DNA of 64,000 nucleotides from Niallia sp. Man26. Its GTDB lineage: Bacteria > Bacillota > Bacilli > Bacillales > Cytobacillaceae. Positions 51,967-60,929 of this stretch are shown here, piece by piece. The notes beneath the pieces are model-generated. The model was given only the letters and a program-made list of their open reading frames with translations, did not search any database and had not been told where the DNA came from. The stretch spans positions 3,673,001 through 3,737,000 of the forward strand of contig NZ_CP095743.1 in the NCBI RefSeq assembly GCF_022049065.2. The letters run 5' to 3'. Made by a program: the position numbers and the translations under genes. How positions within the stretch are numbered: position 1 is the first letter of the stretch; the number at the start of each line of letters is the position of its first letter.

Positions 51967-52000
51967 AAAAAAACCAGGTTCCAGTAAAACGGAAACCTGG
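51967..52000 (-). terminator. Terminator after ald
   Basis: CCAGGTTTCC (52000-51991) pairs with GGAACCTGG (51982-51974) on the minus strand, followed by seven T. Confidence 0.88.
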
Positions 52001-52014
52001 CTGTTAATCTATTG

Positions 52015-53151
52015 TTAAACTGCAGTAGTGGGAATGGAATTGATGACTTCTTGAACAGGCACATACTCCAGCCCAAGATCCTTCGCTACAGGAGCATATG
52101 TTATATGTCCATTAAAGGTATTAACACCTTGCTTGATTGCGTAGTTGTTCTGGATTGCATTGACAGCTCCTTGATTGGCAATTTGCAGCGCATATGGGAC
52201 CGTGACGTTAGTTAGAGCAATTGTTGATGTTCTCGGCACCGCACCTGGCATATTAGCAACAGCATAGTGAACGACACCATGCTTTACATATGTCGGATTA
52301 TCATGTGTGGTAATATGGTCTACTGTCTCAAAGATTCCGCCTTGATCGATTGCCACATCGACAATCACAGAGCCTGGAGCCATCTTCTTAACCATTTCTT
52401 CCGTCACAAGCTTCGGCGCTTTAGCACCAGGGATAAGAACAGCCCCGATTACTAAATCGGACTCTGCTACAGCTGCTTCAATATTTGCCGGGTTAGACAT
52501 AACTGTGTTTAGGCTTGACCCAAATTGATTATCCAATTCTCTTAATCTTTCCGGATTCAAGTCCAACAACGTTACATTTGCCCCAAGACCAACTGCAACT
52601 TTCACAGCGTTCGCGCCGACAATACCACCTCCGATGATTGTCACATTACCGCGCTTCACACCAGGCACCCCTGCAAGCAGGATCCCTTTGCCGCCATGGG
52701 GCTGCTCAAGAAACTGGGCACCAATCTGAACAGCCATTCTGCCTGCAACCTCACTCATCGGTGTAAGCAGCGGCAGTTTGCCATTCACTTCAATTGTTTC
52801 ATAAGCAATGCCTGTTACTCCCTTTTCTGTCAAGGCTGCAGCCAATTCCTTTTCTGCAGCTAAGTGCAGGTACGTAAACAAGATGAGCCCTTTGCGGAAG
52901 TAGCCATACTCTGATTGCAGCGGTTCCTTTACTTTCATGATCATCTCTGCAGAATTCCATACCTCTTTTGCATTTTCAGCAACCTTCGCCCCAGCCGCTG
53001 CATACTCAGCATCTGTAAAACCGCTGCCTGCACCAGCATTTGTCTCGACTAAGATTTCATGATTGCTATTTTTTAAGTAAGCAACTCCAGATGGAGTAAT
53101 TGCAACCCTGTTTTCGTTGTTTTTTATCTCTTTCGGAATACCAATAATCAA
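52015..53151 (-). CDS. ald: Alanine dehydrogenase
   Basis: Ald oxidatively deaminates L-alanine to pyruvate and ammonia with NAD+, used in alanine catabolism and sporulation. The 378-residue protein shows the [15 protein letters not shown] start, MKVKEPL with the catalytic Lys, the NAD-binding [14 protein letters not shown] and VDVAIDQGG. Start is TTG 53151, 6 nt after AAGGGGTGG. adeR lies just upstream on the same strand, as in B. subtilis. Confidence 0.96.
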   Translation of the reverse strand: MIIGIPKEIKNNENRVAITPSGVAYLKNSNHEILVETNAGAGSGFTDAEYAAAGAKVAENAKEVWNSAEMIMKVKEPLQSEYGYFRKGLILFTYLHLAAEKELAAALTEKGVTGIAYETIEVNGKLPLLTPMSEVAGRMAVQIGAQFLEQPHGGKGILLAGVPGVKRGNVTIIGGGIVGANAVKVAVGLGANVTLLDLNPERLRELDNQFGSSLNTVMSNPANIEAAVAESDLVIGAVLIPGAKAPKLVTEEMVKKMAPGSVIVDVAIDQGGIFETVDHITTHDNPTYVKHGVVHYAVANMPGAVPRTSTIALTNVTVPYALQIANQGAVNAIQNNYAIKQGVNTFNGHITYAPVAKDLGLEYVPVQEVINSIPTTAV

Positions 53152-53299
53152 TCCAATCCACCCCTTGTCAGTTTTCCTTACTTTAATTGTTAGTTATCTT
53201 ATAATTATAATAGGACGGATTGTGAAATTAATCATTGGTAAAAAGGATAAAAGTAAAGATGAGCCTTTGTGAAAATTCACAAAACTTAAAAACAAGGGT

Positions 53300-54538
53300 T
53301 TAATTCTGTCGCCAGCGCAGCAGCTTCAAATCGAGATACAGCATGAATTTTTGAGAAGGGACGGACAGGTCAACTTCCATTATTTCAGTAATCCGCTTTA
53401 ATCGATAGGTTAATGTATTAGTATGTATATGAAGCCGTGCTGCTGTTTTTTGCATGCTTTCACTCTCATCCAAAAAGGCTTCCAAGGTAACTAAAAGCTC
53501 TGTATTATGACTCTTATCATATTCTCTTAATCTTTTAATCGCTATATTGTCGAACCCATCCTGAACTCGTTTTTCCAACAGGACGTCCATAAATTGATAA
53601 ATTCCTAATTCCTGATAAGCAGAAAAAGACTCTGCCTCTTCTGGGAACTTCTCCTTAACCTCCACGACTTTTTTCGCTTCCTTAAAGCATTTCTTTACAT
53701 GGTTCCATTCAGAATATATGCTGCCATATCCGCCGTACACGCCTTCTATATGAAATTTTTCCGCTAAGCTTTTGGGGAAATTTTCAATGAACTGCTTAAA
53801 TACTGCAGCAGGGCTGATTTGTCTGTCTACTGTGCTTGCTAGCAAAATCAGCTCATGATCATCCATCGTATAGAGAATGATTTTTATATCATCCATTACT
53901 TTAAGCAAATATATGATTTGCTTTTCCATATCCTTGCTGATAATTTCTTTAAAGTTAAAAACCATAATCGTAAATTTATTGCTTGTGTAATTTAGCTCTA
54001 ACAGCTTTTGATTAGCCTCATGGTCGCTCACATGACCAGTAAGAAGCTTCCAAAAGAATTCCTGATCATCATGGGTTGACGGTCTTTTGCTTTTCCCAAA
54101 CCGCGATAACAGATGCTTCGCGACGGCAGCAGCGTTCTGTAATATTTCCATTTGACTGTCTGTAAGAGGCTGATCCCATTCAATAGCCCAAATATACCCA
54201 ATGACTTCATCCCCTCGCCATATAGAAACAGCCACTCTGCTTCCAAGACCAATCTCTTTTTTTCCTTCGATTCTGATTGGCTTTTTGCTTTGGAGGAGAC
54301 TTGGGATAACTCCGTCTTTCCATAAGCGGTTTATTACTTTCTCAGGAACCCGTCTGCTTATAATGGTAGAAATTCTGACAGTATCGGTTTCCTCCCCATG
54401 ACTGCTGTATACAAGCACACGATGATGTGTATCTTCAAGCGTTATCGAGCATCCGAGCAATTCACTGACATGGTCTACAAAACTTTCAAGAGAATCGTAC
54501 ATCTCCCGCCGGAAAGGATTTATTGGCTGATTAGGCAT
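53300..54538 (-). CDS. adeR: PucR/CdaR family activator of ald (AdeR)
   Basis: A 412-residue regulator with a GAF-like sensor region (about 10-150), a GGDEF-like domain and a C-terminal PucR helix-turn-helix (MQKTAARLHIHTNTLTYRLK near the end). B. subtilis AdeR (YukF), encoded beside ald, activates ald in response to alanine. Context and architecture agree. The start follows AAGGGAGCAAATCA. In B. subtilis the next genes are yukE-yukD; here these are about 13 kb away. Confidence 0.85.
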   Translation of the reverse strand: MPNQPINPFRREMYDSLESFVDHVSELLGCSITLEDTHHRVLVYSSHGEETDTVRISTIISRRVPEKVINRLWKDGVIPSLLQSKKPIRIEGKKEIGLGSRVAVSIWRGDEVIGYIWAIEWDQPLTDSQMEILQNAAAVAKHLLSRFGKSKRPSTHDDQEFFWKLLTGHVSDHEANQKLLELNYTSNKFTIMVFNFKEIISKDMEKQIIYLLKVMDDIKIILYTMDDHELILLASTVDRQISPAAVFKQFIENFPKSLAEKFHIEGVYGGYGSIYSEWNHVKKCFKEAKKVVEVKEKFPEEAESFSAYQELGIYQFMDVLLEKRVQDGFDNIAIKRLREYDKSHNTELLVTLEAFLDESESMQKTAARLHIHTNTLTYRLKRITEIMEVDLSVPSQKFMLYLDLKLLRWRQN

Positions 54539-54672
54539 TGATTTGCTCCCTTCTTCCTTTGGAATGGTTATTTAGCTTTTCTACTATTCTATATGGATTA
54601 GGTTATGTACAACAACACTATAATTATAGTTAGCTTCAAATCGAGCGTACCAACTGGAGCCTGCTGCATGAA

Positions 54673-54700
54673 AAAATGAGCCGAGATCCTGGCTCATTTT
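54673..54700. terminator. Bidirectional-type terminator downstream of chbG
   Basis: AAAATGAGCC (54673-54682) pairs with GGCTCATTTT (54691-54700). It lies 13 nt beyond the chbG stop on the minus strand. Confidence 0.85.
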
Positions 54701-54712
54701 CTGTATACTATC

Positions 54713-55417
54713 TCAAAGCAACTCCATATTTTCTGGCAATTTTACTTCAGACAGAATTCTCGTCTCCTCCTGTCTTTCCTCATAATAGGAGCTGCCGTTT
54801 TTCAGTCTAGAGTCTAAATAGGCAGGATGTGTCATCACTTCCACTGTTTTGCCATCTTCCACTCTATCTTGGAGCTTTTCAAAATAATCCTCTGTAACTC
54901 CCTCACCGTAAAAATCAGCAATTAAAATATCTGTAACTGTTTTTATATCTGTAAAATGGGGACCAGCAATCCGGACTGGAACATCATACTTTTCTGACAG
55001 CCTTTTAATAACAGGATAAAACTCTTTGATACCATGGACATGATGATGGCTGTCAAAATGCGACGGTTTCAGGTCTGCAGCCAAAAACTTTTCTATTTGC
55101 GCCGTCCATTCCCGCTCCAAGTCCTCATGTGAAATTTCCTCTGGATGCTCATATACCTCCTTTTGCTTCTTAAAAAAACCATCATCACCAATAAGGCTTG
55201 AAGCACTAGTCAGCGGTTTTCCCAATGTGAGGACAAGATGGACTCCCACCTTTAAAGAAGGTGTAGCTTTAGCAATCTCAAGGGCATGCTCCGTTCCTGC
55301 TGCATTCATCATCATTGTTGCGGAATTGACAATCCCGTTTAAGTGAGTATCAAGAATCCCGTAGTTAACACCTCTGGAAAAACCGAAATCATCCGCATTT
55401 ACAAGCAATTTAATCAT
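54713..55417 (-). CDS. chbG: Carbohydrate deacetylase, ChbG/YdjC family
   Basis: A 234-residue YdjC-fold enzyme that removes an acetyl group from N-acetylated disaccharides or their 6-phosphates. The N-terminal VNADDFGFSRG holds the catalytic Asp-Asp pair, and HFDSHHHVHG (near residue 117) gives the metal histidines. The AAAGGGGAACTAGC site precedes ATG 55417. A consensus cre site lies 73 nt upstream. Its partner PTS is unknown; the cellobiose-type PTS at 60-64 kb is a possible one. Confidence 0.88.
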   Translation of the reverse strand: MIKLLVNADDFGFSRGVNYGILDTHLNGIVNSATMMMNAAGTEHALEIAKATPSLKVGVHLVLTLGKPLTSASSLIGDDGFFKKQKEVYEHPEEISHEDLEREWTAQIEKFLAADLKPSHFDSHHHVHGIKEFYPVIKRLSEKYDVPVRIAGPHFTDIKTVTDILIADFYGEGVTEDYFEKLQDRVEDGKTVEVMTHPAYLDSRLKNGSSYYEERQEETRILSEVKLPENMELL

Positions 55418-55489
55418 GCTAGTTCCCCTTTGCTCTCATTTATTTTTTAATCATCTACTTTATATATTTTGGCATAAAACCCACTGGAA

Positions 55490-55503
55490 TGAAAGCGCTT
55501 TTA
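55490..55503 (-). promoter_or_regulatory. cre site upstream of chbG
   Basis: TGAAAGCGCTTTTA fits the CcpA cre consensus with one deviation at the end. On the minus strand it overlaps the presumed -35 zone of chbG, whose AT-rich -10 (TATATA/TATAAA) lies near 55460, so CcpA would repress the gene when glucose is present. Confidence 0.7.
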
Positions 55504-55525
55504 TTCGGTAACTTACTCACATAAT

Positions 55526-55552
55526 AAGCCAGGCCCATTACAGACCTGGCTT
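55526..55552 (-). terminator. Terminator-like hairpin after the substrate-binding protein gene
   Basis: AAGCCAGG (55526-55533) pairs with CCTGGCTT (55545-55552). On the minus strand the following tract is ATTATGT, with few T, so termination may be weak and transcription could read into chbG. Confidence 0.6.
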
Positions 55553-55564
55553 TGCTTATTAATA

Positions 55565-56587
55565 CTACTTTGACAACTTCTCCACAAATTGCATATCAAT
55601 TAGCTCTTCGTATTTATAGCCTTCTTTATATACACCGGTTTTCTCCACAACATCCATCGGCTTTGCCAATGCTTCTTCAGAAATGAAGCCATCCTTGCTC
55701 CATAGCTGATCTGCATAGGCCCGGTCAAGAGAAGCCTTTAAGCTTTCGTCAGATGTAGTCGGAAATTCTTTTTTCAAAGCTTCCATAGCCAAATCATGGT
55801 CTTCATCAACCGTCTTCAGTCCTTTAAGCATTGCTTTGACAAAGCTTTCGACCACTTCCGGCTCATTCTCAATCGTTGATTTTTTGACACTGATTACAGA
55901 ATAAGGATAGTCTCCTAAACTAGGAAAGCTATAGAACGGTTCATTCCAGACTCCTTTATTAATGCCTTCTGTTATTTGCGGTTCTCCGCCATTGGCAATA
56001 TCGGCCTGCCCAGATTCAACAAGGGAGACAACTGCGCTTGCATCAGCAGGCTCCTCAAGCTTCACATCTTTATCCGGGTCTAAACCAAGCTCGAGCAGCA
56101 GCCATCTTGTCAAAAGATTTGGGCTGCCGCCATACCGGCCGGCGGCAATTGTTTTTCCTTCCAAATAACTTGCCAGTTCCGCTTCATTTGTACTGTCTAT
56201 TGGTTCATCAGAGCTGCCCATTAAATACACATTAGCTCGATTGACGACATTCACGACTCCTTGAATCGGATCAGAGCTGCCTGGATTCGCCATTTGGTTT
56301 GAATCAGGTCCGGCAATATTGCCCCAAGCATCTCCACTCACAAGGGATGTGACGTGGGCTCCTCCTGTAGCAGTAATGACTTCCACTTCCAGTCCCTCTT
56401 CCTCAAAATACCCCTCCTGTATGGCTAAATAAAGAGGCAGATAACCAATTAAATGAACAGGTTCGGCTATGACAATCTTCTTCAAGCCTTCCTCTGTCCC
56501 GCCACCAGAATCTTTTGAAGCACAGCCTGCAAGCAGCATCATAAGGCCTAATAAAGCAATCAGCAGCAGTTTGCCTTTCCGCACCAT
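55565..56587 (-). CDS. ABC transporter substrate-binding lipoprotein (NitT/TauT type)
   Basis: A 340-residue lipoprotein; the lipobox LAGC places the lipidated Cys at residue 22. The SsuA/THI5-like domain has VHLIGYLPLYLAIQEGYFEE and GLEVEVITATGG, then SLVSGDAWGNIAG. Such proteins bind sulfonates, nitrate, taurine or pyrimidine precursors; no TPP riboswitch or ssuD/tauD gene is near, so the ligand is unknown. It is last in an ATPase-permease-binding protein unit, with a 157-nt gap before it that shows no ORF. Confidence 0.85.
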   Translation of the reverse strand: MVRKGKLLLIALLGLMMLLAGCASKDSGGGTEEGLKKIVIAEPVHLIGYLPLYLAIQEGYFEEEGLEVEVITATGGAHVTSLVSGDAWGNIAGPDSNQMANPGSSDPIQGVVNVVNRANVYLMGSSDEPIDSTNEAELASYLEGKTIAAGRYGGSPNLLTRWLLLELGLDPDKDVKLEEPADASAVVSLVESGQADIANGGEPQITEGINKGVWNEPFYSFPSLGDYPYSVISVKKSTIENEPEVVESFVKAMLKGLKTVDEDHDLAMEALKKEFPTTSDESLKASLDRAYADQLWSKDGFISEEALAKPMDVVEKTGVYKEGYKYEELIDMQFVEKLSK

Positions 56588-56744
56588 AAATCCCCCTTTT
56601 TTCTAAGTTGCGATTAGCCATCTCCCGGGAAAACACATCTTATTAAAGTTGCTGATACTTGTTCTAATAAAGGATGGTCATCGGTAAAATATATGGGAGG
56701 CAGCATTGTCTATATTCATGAATCTTACCTCCTGGCTCCAATTA

Positions 56745-57563
56745 TTACGGAGCATTCCTGCCCTTTAACAGTATTTTCTCCACCCAGACCGTCGCGAAAT
56801 ACATTAGAATCGACAGTAAGGACAAGACAACAACTCCTACCCAGACGAGATTGATATTCATAATTTGTCCTGCATAAAGAATCATTCTGCCAATTCCTTG
56901 TCTGGAGCTGATAAATTCTCCGACAATTGTTCCTGCCAAGGCAAGGGCAATATTTATTTTTAATGAGCTCACAATCCATGGCATGCTTGTTGGAATAACA
57001 ACCTTTGTGAATACGTGCCAGCGCTTTGCGCCAAGCGAATACATGAGCTTCTCTAAATCCTTATCAACTGCTTTCACACCGCTGTATGCAGCTAGTGCTG
57101 TGACGATAACCGTCATCATGAAGGCAAGCACCACTTTAGAGCTGAAGCCAATCCCAAAGAGAATAACTAGCACTGGTGCAAGAGCAAGCTTTGGAACCGC
57201 GTTAAATGCAATTAAATATGGCTCTGAAATGCGCGAGTAATAGTAGGACCACCAAAAGGATAAACCAAGCAGTGCACCAATAAAGGTTCCAAGAATAAAG
57301 CCGAGTACAGTCGATCCGCTTGTATAAATTAAATCATCGAGCAATGTTCCTTCTGTAAATGCTGTATATGCCGTACTCCATATAGTTGACGGACTGCTCC
57401 AATAATAAGAGTCAATAATCTGCCATCTAGCAAACAGTTCCCAAAACACAATCAGTAAAACTCCTAAAGCCCATTGTCCGTATAAGGTAATGCGTGATCT
57501 TCTTTTTGCTGCTTTCTCTTCATCTTCTATATACGGAAGGGGATTTTGATTCTGCTGCGCCAA
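56745..57563 (-). CDS. ABC transporter permease (NitT/TauT type)
   Basis: A 272-residue permease with six helices. GEFISSRQGIGRMILYAGQI is the conserved EAA-type loop that contacts the ATPase. Start is TTG 57563, 6 nt after AAGGAGGAG. It lies 19 nt downstream of the ATPase gene and forms the same importer. Confidence 0.9.
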   Translation of the reverse strand: MAQQNQNPLPYIEDEEKAAKRRSRITLYGQWALGVLLIVFWELFARWQIIDSYYWSSPSTIWSTAYTAFTEGTLLDDLIYTSGSTVLGFILGTFIGALLGLSFWWSYYYSRISEPYLIAFNAVPKLALAPVLVILFGIGFSSKVVLAFMMTVIVTALAAYSGVKAVDKDLEKLMYSLGAKRWHVFTKVVIPTSMPWIVSSLKINIALALAGTIVGEFISSRQGIGRMILYAGQIMNINLVWVGVVVLSLLSILMYFATVWVEKILLKGRNAP

Positions 57564-57582
57564 CGAAGACTCCTCCTTTCCT

Positions 57583-58341
57583 TTATTTTTCTGTTTTCAG
57601 CGTTTGCAGTACATGCTCTTTTAAATCAATAAATTCAGTGCTTAATAAGGTTTGGGCACTTCTCGGTCTTGCTAGAGGGACAGTGACCTTCTCCTTAATT
57701 GTTCCTGGTCTAGAAGACATGATATAAATATCATCAGACAGGAAAATCGCTTCATCAATGTCATGTGTAATGAAAAGAATGGTCTTTTTAAAATCCGTCC
57801 ATATTTGCAAAAGCCATTCCTGCATTAATAGTCTTGTTTGCGCATCAAGAGCACCAAACGGTTCATCTAATAAAATGATATCCTGGTCATACAGCAGTGT
57901 CCTGAGCAAAGCCGCTCTTTGTCTCATTCCCCCGGAGAGTTCATCGGGAAAGTGATTTTCGAAACCGCCTAATCCGTACTTTTCTAATAGGGGAGCCGCC
58001 TGGCTGATTGCTTCTTTTTTAGAAACACCTTTTATCTCCAATCCTAAAATGACATTATGCATGATCGACCTCCAAGGCAGCAGCAAATCCTTCTGCAGCA
58101 TATAGCCTACATAGCCGTTCTTGCCGACAATATCTTTACCGTCAAGCAGCACCTCCCCTGTGGAAGGTTTGATTAACCCAGCAATGATATTAAATAGAGT
58201 TGATTTTCCACAGCCGCTTGGACCTATGATGCTGACAAATCTTCCTTCTGGAACTTGCAAGCTTGCATCTTTTAAAGCATAGAAGTCTTTACTGTCCTTC
58301 CTGAAAATCTTGCTGCTGTTTTTAACCTCTAACTTATACAC
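57583..58341 (-). CDS. ABC transporter ATP-binding protein (NitT/TauT type)
   Basis: A 252-residue ATPase: Walker A GPSGCGKST, signature LSGGMRQRAA, Walker B IILLDEPFGALD, H-loop THDIDEA. ACAGGAGGTTTAAAA is directly followed by GTG 58341, which is preferred to an ATG further up at 58377 that lacks a site. First gene of the three-gene importer. Confidence 0.92.
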   Translation of the reverse strand: MYKLEVKNSSKIFRKDSKDFYALKDASLQVPEGRFVSIIGPSGCGKSTLFNIIAGLIKPSTGEVLLDGKDIVGKNGYVGYMLQKDLLLPWRSIMHNVILGLEIKGVSKKEAISQAAPLLEKYGLGGFENHFPDELSGGMRQRAALLRTLLYDQDIILLDEPFGALDAQTRLLMQEWLLQIWTDFKKTILFITHDIDEAIFLSDDIYIMSSRPGTIKEKVTVPLARPRSAQTLLSTEFIDLKEHVLQTLKTEK

Positions 58342-58525
58342 TTTTAAACCTCCTGTCTTAAAACACTTTTCATCCAACTCCTGGCCTTAATGTATAATTA
58401 TTCTAGGCGATATCATTATGTGCGCAAAAATCAATGGGCATTTTATTTATCACAAGACTGACAACAAGCTGACTGCATTTATTTGCTATACTATATGTAA
58501 ATATTTATTAGAGAGGAACGTCGAA

Positions 58526-59179
58526 ATGGAAAAAAATGCTTTAGTGATCGGCGCAACAGGGCTTGTCGGAAGGGAGCTTGTACAGCTGCTTGCAAGAGAG
58601 AACAAGTACAGCACAATAACCGTACTGACAAGAAGGAAAAGCTTTGATCATCCTTTAATAAAGGAAGTAGTCGCAGATTTCAGCAAGCTGTCCGCATACA
58701 AACAAGAGTTTGCAGTTGATGATGTTTTTTGCTGTATAGGAACAACAATAAAAAAGGCAGGTAGCCAGGCAGAAATGACAAAAATTGATTTGGAATATCC
58801 TGTGGAAATTGCTAAGCTCGCATTTGGGATGGGAGCAAAACAGCTGCTTGCAATCAGTGCAATTGGAGCTGATTCAAGCTCTAAAATATTCTATAGCAGA
58901 CTCAAGGGAGAATTCGAAGAGCATCTTCAAGAAATCGGTTTTCCATCTCTGACAATTGTAAGACCTTCCCTTCTCCTTGGTGCAAGAGGTGAGTTTCGTC
59001 TTGGAGAAAAGCTGAGCTCTTACTTGCTGCCGCCTCTGCACTTTATGTTCGTTGGCCGTTTGAGGAAGTATCGGGGCATTAAAGCGCAAACTGTTGCAGC
59101 TGCAATGAGCAAGCTTGCTGCAGAAAACAAAAGCGGTGTGCATATACTTGAATCAGATGAAATTGAAAGACGCGCTTAA
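58526..59179 (+). CDS. NAD(P)-binding protein, atypical SDR (YraR/Htatip2-like)
   Basis: A 217-residue Rossmann protein. VIGATGLVGRELVQLL at the N-terminus binds NAD(P), followed by TVLTRRKS, DDVFCCIGTTIKKAG and an AIGADSSSKIFYSRLKGEFE segment with the Tyr-x-x-x-Lys-like pair. It is of the atypical SDR family with HTATIP2/YraR proteins; reaction unknown. ATG 58526 follows AGAGAGGAACGTCGAA; the frame is open to 58418. A 38-nt gap precedes the transporter gene, so they may be co-transcribed. Confidence 0.82.
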   Translation: MEKNALVIGATGLVGRELVQLLARENKYSTITVLTRRKSFDHPLIKEVVADFSKLSAYKQEFAVDDVFCCIGTTIKKAGSQAEMTKIDLEYPVEIAKLAFGMGAKQLLAISAIGADSSSKIFYSRLKGEFEEHLQEIGFPSLTIVRPSLLLGARGEFRLGEKLSSYLLPPLHFMFVGRLRKYRGIKAQTVAAAMSKLAAENKSGVHILESDEIERRA

Positions 59180-59217
59180 TGCTACTTATATATTAACTTT
59201 GATTGGAGTCCTGTTAT

Positions 59218-60192
59218 ATGCTTCAAAGCATGAATGCTTTTCTTAGTAAATGGATGCCTTTGCTTACACCAGTTAGTGTGGTAATAGGGGTGCTTTTAGC
59301 CTCTTTTTTGCATCATTTATCCTTTCTCGTTCCATGGATTTTTGCTGCCATGACATTCACAGGGAGCCTTAACTCCAACTTTAAATCAATGAAGCATACT
59401 GTCACTCATCCATTATCCTTATTACTGACATTGGGCGCCCTGCATATTATCACCCCCATTTGGGCGTTTGCAATTGGTCACCTATTCTTTCATAATGACC
59501 CGTACACCATTACCGGCCTTATACTTGCCACAGTAATTCCAACAGGTATTACGAGCGTTATATGGGTTTCCATCTATAAAGGAAATGTCCCCCTCACGTT
59601 GGCAATTATTTTGGCAGACACCTTGCTGTCTCCATTCTTAGTGCCATTGAGCATGAGCATTTTTGTCGGAGAATCGGTTCAGTTAGATATTTGGGGCATG
59701 ATGAGGGGACTTCTTGGAATGATTGTACTTCCATCCATCGCAGGGATGGCTGTTAACCAGTTTTATTCCAAGGAAAAAGCGTTAACTTGGAATAAGACAC
59801 TTGCTCCTTTTTCAAAGCTTGGTTTGGCAGCTGTTGTAGCAATAAACAGCTCCGTTGTTGCTCCTTATCTCCGCAATATTGACATGAAATTCATCTACAT
59901 TGCTCTAACGATGTTTTTTGTGGCGTTATCTGGATACTTTTTTTCATGGATGCTTGGTGTTCTCACAAAGCGTCATAAGGATGAGACGATTGCGATGATT
60001 TATACAGGAGGAATGAGGAACATCAGCGCTGGTGCTGTTATTGCGGTCAGCTTTTTCCCGCCCCAAACAGCTGTGCCTGTTGTCATCGGCATGCTTTTCC
60101 AGCAAATACTCGCTGCCACTTATGGCCAAGCGATTCGAACGGTTTATCAGAAGCCTTCATTGATAAAAGTTGCTGGCAAGAAAATCTCCTAA
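59218..60192 (+). CDS. Bile acid:sodium symporter family transporter (YocS-like)
   Basis: A 324-residue membrane protein with about nine or ten helices. ATVIPTGITSVIWVSIYKGN and IYTGGMRNISAGAVIAVSFF are the two crossing-helix motifs of the BASS family. Bacterial members move organic anions such as pantoate or keto acids; the substrate is unknown. ATG 59218 is the first codon with a spaced GGAG; the frame begins with TTG 59203. Confidence 0.88.
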   Translation: MLQSMNAFLSKWMPLLTPVSVVIGVLLASFLHHLSFLVPWIFAAMTFTGSLNSNFKSMKHTVTHPLSLLLTLGALHIITPIWAFAIGHLFFHNDPYTITGLILATVIPTGITSVIWVSIYKGNVPLTLAIILADTLLSPFLVPLSMSIFVGESVQLDIWGMMRGLLGMIVLPSIAGMAVNQFYSKEKALTWNKTLAPFSKLGLAAVVAINSSVVAPYLRNIDMKFIYIALTMFFVALSGYFFSWMLGVLTKRHKDETIAMIYTGGMRNISAGAVIAVSFFPPQTAVPVVIGMLFQQILAATYGQAIRTVYQKPSLIKVAGKKIS

Positions 60193-60228
60193 CAAAAAAA
60201 CACGAGCATATCTCGTGTTTTTTGTTAG
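60191..60228. terminator. Bidirectional terminator
   Basis: AAACACGAG pairs with CTCGTGTTT at 60198-60220, with outer AACAAAA/TTTTGTT pairing extending the stem. It separates the convergent BASS gene and PTS operon. Confidence 0.88.
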
Positions 60229-60229
60229 G

Positions 60230-60568
60230 TCACGTATTTTGCCTGCTGTCTTTCAAAAAAACAGCACACATTTCCACCATTTCACAGGCCATAATCTTCA
60301 AGGTTTCTGTTGTCAGCATTTGATCCTCCGCATGCATCAAGATTAACGAAAAAGGCAGCTCCTCCCCACTTGCTTCTCTTTGAACAAAGGAGGCATGAAC
60401 TTTATGTATCTTGTTGTAGGAGCGTTCCCCTGCCTTAATAATCTCTTTCGCTTCGTCTATTTTCCCCTCCCTCGCAGTGCGGATTGCCTCCACATAGCTG
60501 CTCCGTGCCTCACCTGAATACGTTATAATTTGAAAAGCCGCCGCCTGCATTTCCTCTAGTAACTTCAT
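60230..60568 (-). CDS. PTS lactose/cellobiose-type EIIA component
   Basis: A 112-residue all-helical IIA of the Lac family. The phosphorylated histidine is His79 in LILMHAEDQ. It receives phosphate from HPr and passes it to IIB. Last gene of the IIC-uxuA-GH1-IIB-IIA operon. The start follows GGAGGGAAAAA. Confidence 0.94.
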   Translation of the reverse strand: MKLLEEMQAAAFQIITYSGEARSSYVEAIRTAREGKIDEAKEIIKAGERSYNKIHKVHASFVQREASGEELPFSLILMHAEDQMLTTETLKIMACEMVEMCAVFLKDSRQNT

Positions 60569-60586
60569 TTTTTCCCTCCGACAGCT

Positions 60587-60907
60587 TTATTTTTGGTTTA
60601 ATTGCAATGCATGATCGAGAATCTTTTCCCCGTCTGCTGTTCCATACAGTCTGACATCAATAACATCAACTGGTATTCCATACGGCTTGGCAGTATTGAC
60701 TGCCGCCTGTTTCATAAAGCGTACTTGTGGTCCAAGGAGAATAGCAATAATCCCCTCACTTGAAGTGGCTAATTCATCCTCAATAGCTCCCTCTGGTATG
60801 GCATAAACATCGATGTCCTCTCCTCTTGCTTGAATTGCTGCTTTCATTTTAGAGACAACAATGGAAGTGGACATGCCTGCTGCACATGCTAAGATAATTT
60901 TCTTCAT
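60587..60907 (-). CDS. PTS lactose/cellobiose-type EIIB component
   Basis: A 106-residue IIB protein with the phosphorylated Cys8 in ILACAAGMSTS. It transfers phosphate from IIA to the sugar bound by IIC. ATG 60907 is 7 nt after AGGA and is preferred to the in-frame TTG two codons earlier. It lies between the GH1 and IIA genes. Confidence 0.94.
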   Translation of the reverse strand: MKKIILACAAGMSTSIVVSKMKAAIQARGEDIDVYAIPEGAIEDELATSSEGIIAILLGPQVRFMKQAAVNTAKPYGIPVDVIDVRLYGTADGEKILDHALQLNQK

Positions 60908-60929
60908 ATTCAATTCCTGCCCTTCTATT

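Noticed and set aside
58342-58525. Possible TPP riboswitch for the THI5-like ABC importer
   Set aside because: No THI-box elements are visible between the ATPase start and the divergent gene, so a thiamine-precursor substrate was not assigned.
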